Positions 29,701-38,700 of a DNA stretch of 64,000 nt are shown here, piece by piece. Both the position numbers and the translations under genes were made by a program. Position 1 is the first letter of the stretch. The number at the start of each line of letters is the position of its first letter. The stretch lies in the NCBI RefSeq assembly GCF_014805625.2, contig NW_023998417.1:6539936-6603935 (forward strand), written 5' to 3'. This DNA comes from Glossina fuscipes. Its lineage: Eukaryota > Arthropoda > Insecta > Diptera > Glossinidae. The notes beneath the pieces were generated by a model. That model saw only the letters and a program-made list of their open reading frames with translations, ran no database searches and was not told the origin of the DNA.

Positions 29701-32700
29701 AAAAGACCGCACTTCAGTCGGCAAAGAGACCCAAATTACAAATCAGATTCACTATGACAACGGTATCCGTATTAACACATCGAAAGCATTCCAACGGTTG
29801 GACCTTAGTTAACAAGTCAGGCTGATATTGAAAGGGAGATCTATTTTAAGAGTCCGACTCACATTGGCATAGCAGCCTACCTAGATGTTACTGTATCACC
29901 GTTACAGTCAGGCACATCCTGACGGTGTACCTGACGCCGACATTTGAATCAATGGAAATAGTTGGACACAGAGAAACTTCATTGAAAGCGGTTCCCACGT
30001 ACGCGATGGGAGACCGTTGGGGACTCGCTGATGCTTAGACTCACTCAAACGGTTTGACTTACAAAGACAATTGGACTCACGCAGATAATTTGACCAACAT
30101 TAACGGTACGGTCAACATTGACTGCGGAATTTTCGTTCGGAACCGAAGACTTAGACTTGCAAACAAACTTCTACTTATTCAGATAATAATTAGCAATGGA
30201 ATTCGCGTTCCCAACCAGAGACGCTTAGACTCATATTAACGGTAGGATTCACAATGGTACTCGCCTCCCAAATAAGAGACCGCTGAACTCACACGGACAC
30301 ACGGATTCACGCAGATAATTGGGCTCAAGTTAATCGAGACTTTCGTTCCCTATCTGAACACGATTACTAGCTCTGAACTAAAATTGATAAATTGACAATG
30401 AGATGCCGCTCAATAATCGAATCTACTTTAACAATTGAACCGAATGTTGATTGATTGAAAATATCTCAAAACTCATAACAAAACATTTCTTCATTTCATG
30501 ATTTTAAAAAATTTTTAAAATGCTTAAATAAAAAAAAAAAAAAGAAAAATAAAAACAATGGCTTGTTTAAAGTTCTCGTATAAGTTTAACCCTTTTATCC
30601 CCCAACGCAAGTAAAAACTTTTCCGTAATTGCTGTTTAATAACCGTTTGCATACATAATTAGAGTTTACTTACTTTAACATGCGTTCCTGTTCGTAACGT
30701 GCTATCCAAACGGGTAGTGTCATATCAAGACTTGTTGCATGATGTAAAAAATAAACCATGGCTCTGGTGTTCTCATCCTGTTTTCACGTTATACAGTTTT
30801 TAAACGACATACGGGAGTCAAGTTATAACCACAAAAGAAAAAATCAAGTAAAAATATATAATAAAAAAAATTGAAAATAAACGAAGAAACCACGCATGTA
30901 AAAATAAGCTGAGAAATTTATTTGATAAATTTTTTTCTTTTCTGTTCTCTTTTATTTTTTTTATTTTTTTTGTTTTGTTTTTTGACCTTTTAAATGTATT
31001 AACCTGATCACGAAAATCGCTACGCCAACCAGCTATAAAATGTGGAGCATGTGGTCCGAATAAAGCGCCAAGGAATATGCGCTCAAATGTTTTCTCGCAT
31101 GCATAAATTTCCTCTGTAATAAAAAGTTAAATGATTAAATATATTTAATGCGAGCGCGCGTATGAAATGAAAATTGAATGCACTCCCTAACTGAATCTTA
31201 AGTAACTAGCGCATGACTACTAAGGAACAAGTCCTTCTACATATTAAGCTTGTCATCAAGACTGCACCTCGAAGAGCCTAAGAAGACTATTCACACTCTC
31301 CTTATTATGGACATTAAATATTTAGTTTTTAGGGACAATAAAAAGTTCAAATTTAATGAACAGACTTCTAGATTTTTGTGATTTGAAAATGCTTGAAAGT
31401 ATTTTTTACGTCCTCTTCGCAGGATTACAAAATTAAGAAGAAAGGATTAAATATTAAATCTTTCAAAATGTATTTTCGGCAATACTTTTTAACATATTAA
31501 TATTTGGGTATATATCGTGCAGTGTCTTACAATCTGTGCAATAGCATACCCAAAAAGTAAGACCAATATTTAAGTTAAATTGGGCGAGTCGACTGGTAGC
31601 GCTGTGACAGATACCTGTGGCAAATTTCATATCGTAAACTTTTCAGGCTACCGATCCGTCATGAGACGCATTACGGGAAACAGGGAAGAGACCTGGATTC
31701 ACGTATATGACTCGAAAAAAAACTGATCAATCGAGCGAATAGAACGGGAAGGCGAACCATGATCGAAAGACCGCGCCAAAGTCGTTCCAAATACAAGGCA
31801 AAGGCACCTTTTTTTTTGATTGTCATAGTACTGTACACTATGAATTCCTTCCGCCAGGCAAGACAGTTAACAAGGAATTCTACTGGCGTGTTATGCGTGA
31901 TTTGCTTAAAGCTAATCGCAAAAAAAAAATGAAGCCGGAATTGTGGAAAGGGAACCCATAGTTAAATTGGTTTTACTTTTTGGACAAAGTAGCGAACTGA
32001 ACTCATGGTTTGCTGCTTGCGAATATTAGTTTCGAATAAAGCTGAACTTATTTTAAATTGCTTTGAACATGTCTGCAGTTTTCCCTCTTTGCGTTTCTAT
32101 TATGCTATGAAGATCTAATTTTATTCCTAATCGACCTATCATCCACATTAGCTATTAATCCAATTAGACGTCAACTCGTTGTCTCGATATAAATTTTTTT
32201 TTTCATTTTTTTTTTTCTTCAAGAGCTTAATTCTTCTTCTTGCTTCCTAACTAACCTCTTTATCGTTAACCGCTATCTTTGCTTCAGTATTTACTTTAGT
32301 ATCCAAAATTGCTTCTTGCATAAATTATTTTGTTCGTGTTTTTCTTTGAAAAAATTAACAAAACGTTTTGTGCGTTCATCTATTCACTTCAGATAATGGT
32401 ATTTAAAATTCATGGCAACAGCATTATTTTTATTTCTTATTTACAAACACCGTAAGCAAAACTTACTCTACACATACAAACAAAGTTTTCTTGAAAAACG
32501 CAAAATTCTAAGCCGATTGAACTTTTTCTGGCGGTACATCCACTCCTTGAGCCCCTAAGTGTTTCTTAAAAGCTTCATTTTTCCAATCAATATTTATTTT
32601 AAACGATAAATCTTATACTACAGCTGTTCATGTAAAAAAACATGTACGTAGTTACGTTTGTATAGAGCAAAATTTCGGCATTTGGCGCATTATAAAGCTC

Positions 32701-35700
32701 AGCATCTTGAATCGCAAGATTCAAAGTTAAACAAAAATAAATACTCGAATGGAAATTTAAATTGAATTGACTCCAAAGTACGTAAATATGGTTGAAATGG
32801 TATACGGAGACTCGTTGTGATGTTGAATTGGTCGACAGATGGATATGACAGTAAGTTAGGTCTCACAGTTTTTGCTCTCGCCCTTAAGGCATAAATAGAG
32901 CCTTAAGGCATAAATAAAGTTTGTTTTTGTTAATCTTTTGGAAATTTTTGCAATGATAAAGTAAAGTTTGATTTCTCTTATTTTTCCTTTGTAAATTTAG
33001 TCCAAAAAATAACTTTGCAATGGGCCGCATAATGAGCGAAAAATTTCCCAATTGCCTTTTGCTGGCCTTAAAAAAAAATCATTCAAACTGATGGCCTTTT
33101 CGATAGGAATCGCTTCGATGCACTGATCGTCCTTTAAACAATGAATTTTTTCAAATTTTTTTTCATTTTATTTTTTTTTTTTTTGTTTTTTTTTTTCTAA
33201 CTTTTTACTAACAATCAAGTTTTATCTAAGGCTTTGAATCTAAATGCAAATTTTCATTGAAAATATTAACACAATTTTTAATTTTGATTTATTGTTCGTA
33301 TTATTGAAAAAAATCTCTGCACACAACAATAACATTTATGGTAAAGAGGACAGCGATGCACTTGTTGCATGAGAAGCCTTAAACGAGACGCATACATATA
33401 CACATATATTGCTATTGGGAATAGCTGCATAATAATATACTACTGTGTAAAATGAGAAACAAAAATTCGTAAAACGTCTCAGCTACAAAACTACAAACAC
33501 GCATACTACTCGTACTCGGATAACTGTATTCAGTTACTGGCATGTTATCTATATATAGTCCCATATTCAAATTCAAATGAAAACACAAATGTATTTTTTT
33601 TTTTTTTTTTTTTTTTTTGGCAATATGAAATTGAATTCTCATGCACAAATATACATTCGGCTTCAGATGTAAATTGAATTAAATATGCATGAAAATATTT
33701 TCATTGTAAGTATAATGATTTAATTGAAACTCTAGTGTGGAATAAAAACTAACAGTTAAATGTTAGTTTATAAAATGTTAGTTTATAAACAAAGAAAAAT
33801 AAAAACTGGAAAAATTTACCTAACAAAACAACGACCACGGCCGAGTCGCGTACACCCCAATCCCAGCAAGTACGTAATGCTATATATAAAATGTTGTGAA
33901 ATTTGCCCATTAAGCAAACCTAAAAATTTTGAAAAAAAAAAACTGTAAAATAATGGAAAAATTCAAGACAAATTTTTTATTTAAATACAAATTCCTTACA
34001 TCGCCATTGGCATCTTTTTTATCACGATGATAACGTACGGCCGCCAAAACAGCGATACGTGCCACTTCTTCGGGTAACATGTTTTGCCCTACATGAAAAT
34101 GATAAAATTTTAATTTTTATTAAATAATAAAAAAAAATGTTTAATTAAATTCATTTACCATCGCTACAACCACCGATAATTGCATTTAAATGATCTAAAA
34201 CATCACGTCTAGAGGAACGATCCTGTAAACCACTTCGGCTAAGTTTATCCAAAGTATCCTCGTAAAAACATTCAAATATAAATTCCATGATGTTTTTCAA
34301 TAAAGCACACGCTCTCTCTCTCTCTCTCTCTTTCTCTCTTTAGGCTAACAATTGCAATATCTTCTTATGTTCAACAGAGATTTTACTTGAATTTTCAAAC
34401 TTTAACAGAAATTTTAATTAAATATTTAAACTTTAACAGAAATTGCACATAGCTGAACTTAGCTTCTAGTGAAGAAACAAATTTAAAATGTCAGAACTGC
34501 AAGAAGCCATACAATCAATGCTGCTGCTTGTCACTATATATGAAACGAACTTAATCACATAAAAAAGCAGTTTACAATTTTTTTTTTACGTCATTTTTCA
34601 TTCAATTGTTGTTGTCACTGAACTTTTATTTTTTTGTTTCGTTTTATTTGTTACCCTTATTTAATTGATATGTTATTTGCGCATTTTAAGGATAAAATGA
34701 GTAAAATGTCCTTTTTATAAAACTGTACCCATTTTTTCTGTACACTCTTCTCAGGTAAAATTTCTCTTTGTGTAATAAATAATTTTAAATAACCGGTGTT
34801 CTCCTTTTGCAACGAATTCTTGAATAAAACTAAATAATTTTCTCATTTTCTAATAGTAAGGAAGCCAACTTTTAGGTGCTTGCAGAAATTATTCTCTTTT
34901 TTCTTACCGAAGAGTACATACACAAGAGCAAACAAAAAGAGAGATGAAAAAATTTTAAAATGTAAAATTCTCTGCCATTGTACAGGGTATTATAGCGAAA
35001 GCCCAGAATGAACTGTGAATTATATTTTTTTTAAATTCTGACACTTGAAGGCATGTAGATAGCGAAGAATCCTTTGTACAGCCAGACCAAGTTTGATTTT
35101 CTTTCTTTTTTTTATAATAATTGGAAATATCACTTTTCACTTCAAACGTAGATAGTAGAGCGATGTTGTTATTGATTACATTGTTATGAAAATCTTGCAT
35201 TTGATAAAATGGGTCTGCATGAAAATTAAGCGATTTAAATTCATGATGTTTTACCTGCCGACGCAACTGGCTCCTCGCGAAGACATTAACAACAATTCGA
35301 GCAACAATTCATAGATAAAAATCAATTGGCCTGAAAGTATTAGAAAGAAACTTGGTTTCGGTAGCTTGTTTGCAAAAAAGTTGAGCTAAGAGGGTTTAAT
35401 TCGTGATACAGGAATGAAAAAGATACGGCACTAGAAAAAGTATTACAAACGCAAGTTCCTGTAAATAATTTCTAAATAAAACTTCTCCTAAATAACACTT
35501 ACCTTAACCTAAAAATCACAATTCAGTTATGCAAGCTCAACCTGCAAAGTAATAAGGGACCGTTTTACATTATAATAGCGTATAGTAAAATGCCTTTTGA
35601 ATTATAAATCCGTACCGATGAATTGTAATTTCTCTAGGACGGCATAGATGTAATTGCACTTCTTAGGTGATCTTTTTAAAAATCACTTACAGGAACTTAT

Positions 35701-38700
35701 CTTTACAACGATTCTTTAGATCTTATCCGTTTGAATATGACGATTCAATTCTTTTGATTCGATTCATTTTGCCTTCTCCAAATATTCTGCTTATATATTC
35801 CCTTCAAAGCAGTTTATCAATACCTAAATTCATTGTGACATTTTTAAGTTAATTTCTACTTCCGGTAAATATTCTTCTGATTGTTGTTAATCTTTTCGAC
35901 AGTCGCCAGGTACGAAGGGCAGGTAAAGCATCGTGATTATGTCTTTGCTTTTCCCTCTCCTTGGAATTCACTGGTTTTCACGAAAGACCAAATAATTGAA
36001 TGTGGGATTTTCGTAACAGTAAATATTAGCTATGTAAAATGTGTCATCAGTTTTGAAAATTTTTATTGTTTGCTTCAATAACTTGCTTTACAAATACAAA
36101 AACATCCATTATGTTAATTTTTGTGATATCATAAAATGTAACTATCACAAATCGATCCAAGCACCCTGTAGCATGTACATGCAATATACAAAGTACATAT
36201 ATATTTCGGTTTAATTCTGGCAACGTTGTCAAGTAGTAAAATTTTATTAGGCTGGTACATGGATAAATTCCATAAAATTTTCCCAATACATGAAGTATCG
36301 TTGTTATTTTATAATTTTTGTTAAAAGAAAACACTATAATATTTACTTATAAATTAAGTGTCCATAATCGTAGATTTATAGATAGTGGAACATACAGCTT
36401 TTAAAAAAAAAATTTCATGTTCATAGAAACAAAATAATTGAACCCGTCCAATGTATAGGTAGACAAGATATAAGAAAATTAATTCTCTACATTAAAAGGC
36501 TACTCTCAGATATGACCAAATTCAGACGCTTACTCTCAGTTATAACCAAACTTAGACGCTTACTCTCAGATGGGAGCAAATTATTTTTGAATTAATTTCA
36601 TATATGACCAAATTCGTAGTCGTTTTTTCAATGGAACAGCTGTTAACAAATACAGAGTAACATGGAGAGAATGGTTTTTTTATCGTCTATTTGCATGTAA
36701 ACATTTATCAGTTTTATTTTGATTAAACTTTTTCACTTCTGTTATGGAAAGCACTTAAGATATTTATCTTCACGTTAAAGCCATAAAGCATAATATTTAA
36801 TATCGTTTATGCTTATAAATTTTAATAAGATATAATTTTAATTTTTAAAAAGAAATTAACAAGAAATCGCTTAACTCTTCACTAACTTTGTCACGCGAAA
36901 TTCATTGATACTTGTAAATTTATTTGTATCTATGAAAATTCTGTTACTCTTAAAAAGAGCGATTTGAATTATTTCGCTCTCTCTTGCTTCTCTCTTCAAA
37001 TTCTTAACGTTTGCAACGCTAGTGAGATTTGTATCTCGTATTTACAATATCAAAACTTAAATAATATGATTTAAGTACAGGAAAAGGATGCTCTTTCCGA
37101 ATACCGCTTATCTCATAAGCAACTTAAGAAAACCATAAATAAAAAAATTCTTTAACTTAGTAGAGACTACATTCAGTTTGGCAATATTTTTTTTTTTTTA
37201 ATTAGAGTTAATACAAGTGTAAAAGATAAAAAACACAGCTTAAGTGCGTCTTTCACTTGAATAAAAATTTAATTTACACAAACTGTAACTTTTTTCTTTT
37301 TTTTTGCACATTAGCAATCCCCTGCCCACACCAATTAACACCTTTTCTGGTCGGCTTTCTTGGTTTTGAAAAATGGCATTTAAAATTAGAGGACTTTCCT
37401 TCTCAGGAAAAGAACAAAAATTTGCTGTAAGGATGGATATGTTTCAATTGAATCGCATCCAATTTACATAAATATTCCGATTTGATATAGGTTTTGATAA
37501 AAATATTTTATCTGATGTCTACCTCTCTGCTACGTTGCTCTCGACTTATCGAATTTTTCAATTGAAAGATGCTTAATACTGAAAAAATTGATATCTTGAA
37601 GTAACATTTACCACAGACATAATAAGCACACACACACAAACCGTCTTAACTCAATGCAGAATATGATGCTGATCAAAAATATATAAAGACTTTATGAGAT
37701 TTTTCACACTTCCTCCCGGATGGAGCAAAATGAGTACATCTCCCTTCTCACGATGTTGGTTGCACTTGAACACTTATATAGATAAAATTTGATACAAATC
37801 GCTCTCTTAAATGTTCGATATAAGCACCATGCTGATCACTTAACTCACAATTAATTTTTTTAGGTTAGGGAGTATTCGCAATTCGACACAAGAAAAAGCA
37901 AGGTTTCTTTCAAATGTGAAAAATGTTTTTAAAAATTCTCTTTTCTCCTTTTTTGAAATGAATAATATTTGTTTATATAAGGTAACTGCACATAATATCC
38001 AAATCTTAATGTGCACTCAACAAAATTTATATACAAAATGTTTATGAAATTTAAGCCTAAAAATATGTTATAACCTAGAAACCCGTACGTGACTTGCAAG
38101 ATATGCTTTATAAAATCGCATCAGAATCATTCATAGTAAGAGAATTCCTTTCTCTCCTAATTGCTTCAATTATGGTTAGAATGCATTTACGGTAAATGCA
38201 TTTATTGTTAGGTGCAAATTAAATTTCAAATTGTGAAATCAAATTTAATGAATTATCCGATTAGCTCAAGTGAAAATGATAAATACAATCATAACATAAG
38301 TGACAATTTAGTGTGATATTTGGTTGTATGCAAGCAGAGATGTGCGTATTTGTTAACGTTTAATTATGACTTTGAATATATTTAGGTGTGGATGAGAACA
38401 TCCTTAGTTACTTGTTCATTTAAATATAATCTCAAGACTTTGTTTACAATCGAAATGAAATAAATGACCATGGTTATCATATATTATAACGTATACACGA
38501 TAATTTGTATAAGGATACATTATTAACCATGTACGAATGTGTGTACATTTTTTTGTTGTTTTGCATTTACAGATTACTCTGCCAAGAGATCAACCAGGAC
38601 GATTCATTTCATCTTGAATATCGTGGACCAGTCGTTATGAAAGGCAAACCAACACCAATGGATTGTTGGTTTCTTACACGCAACATCATGGATAGTGGAA

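Larger units (their letters stand above)
26616..30673 (-). other. ASB-like gene 4.1 kb intron
   Basis: Contains a TGCC array (26694-26716), a TA run (27113-27137), a C-rich tract (28286-28306) and the GC-richer degenerate minisatellite at about 29750-30380. No exon recognised. Confidence 0.6.
34289..38572 (+). other. Remainder of the last Gycbeta100B intron, upstream of the ASB-like gene
   Basis: This 4.3 kb should contain the promoter and any 5' non-coding exon of the antisense ASB-like gene; no core promoter motif could be fixed. A 30 bp triple repeat lies at 36501-36590. No coding exon seen. Confidence 0.55.

Noticed and set aside
31111..31113. Joining ASB-like exon 2 directly to exon 4 using the inner AG
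   Set aside because: Superseded by the 33820-33919 exon, which explains the phase and uses the stronger AG.
36501..36590. Regular short repeats considered as a CRISPR-like array
   Set aside because: Units are contiguous without unique spacers and the genome is a fly's.
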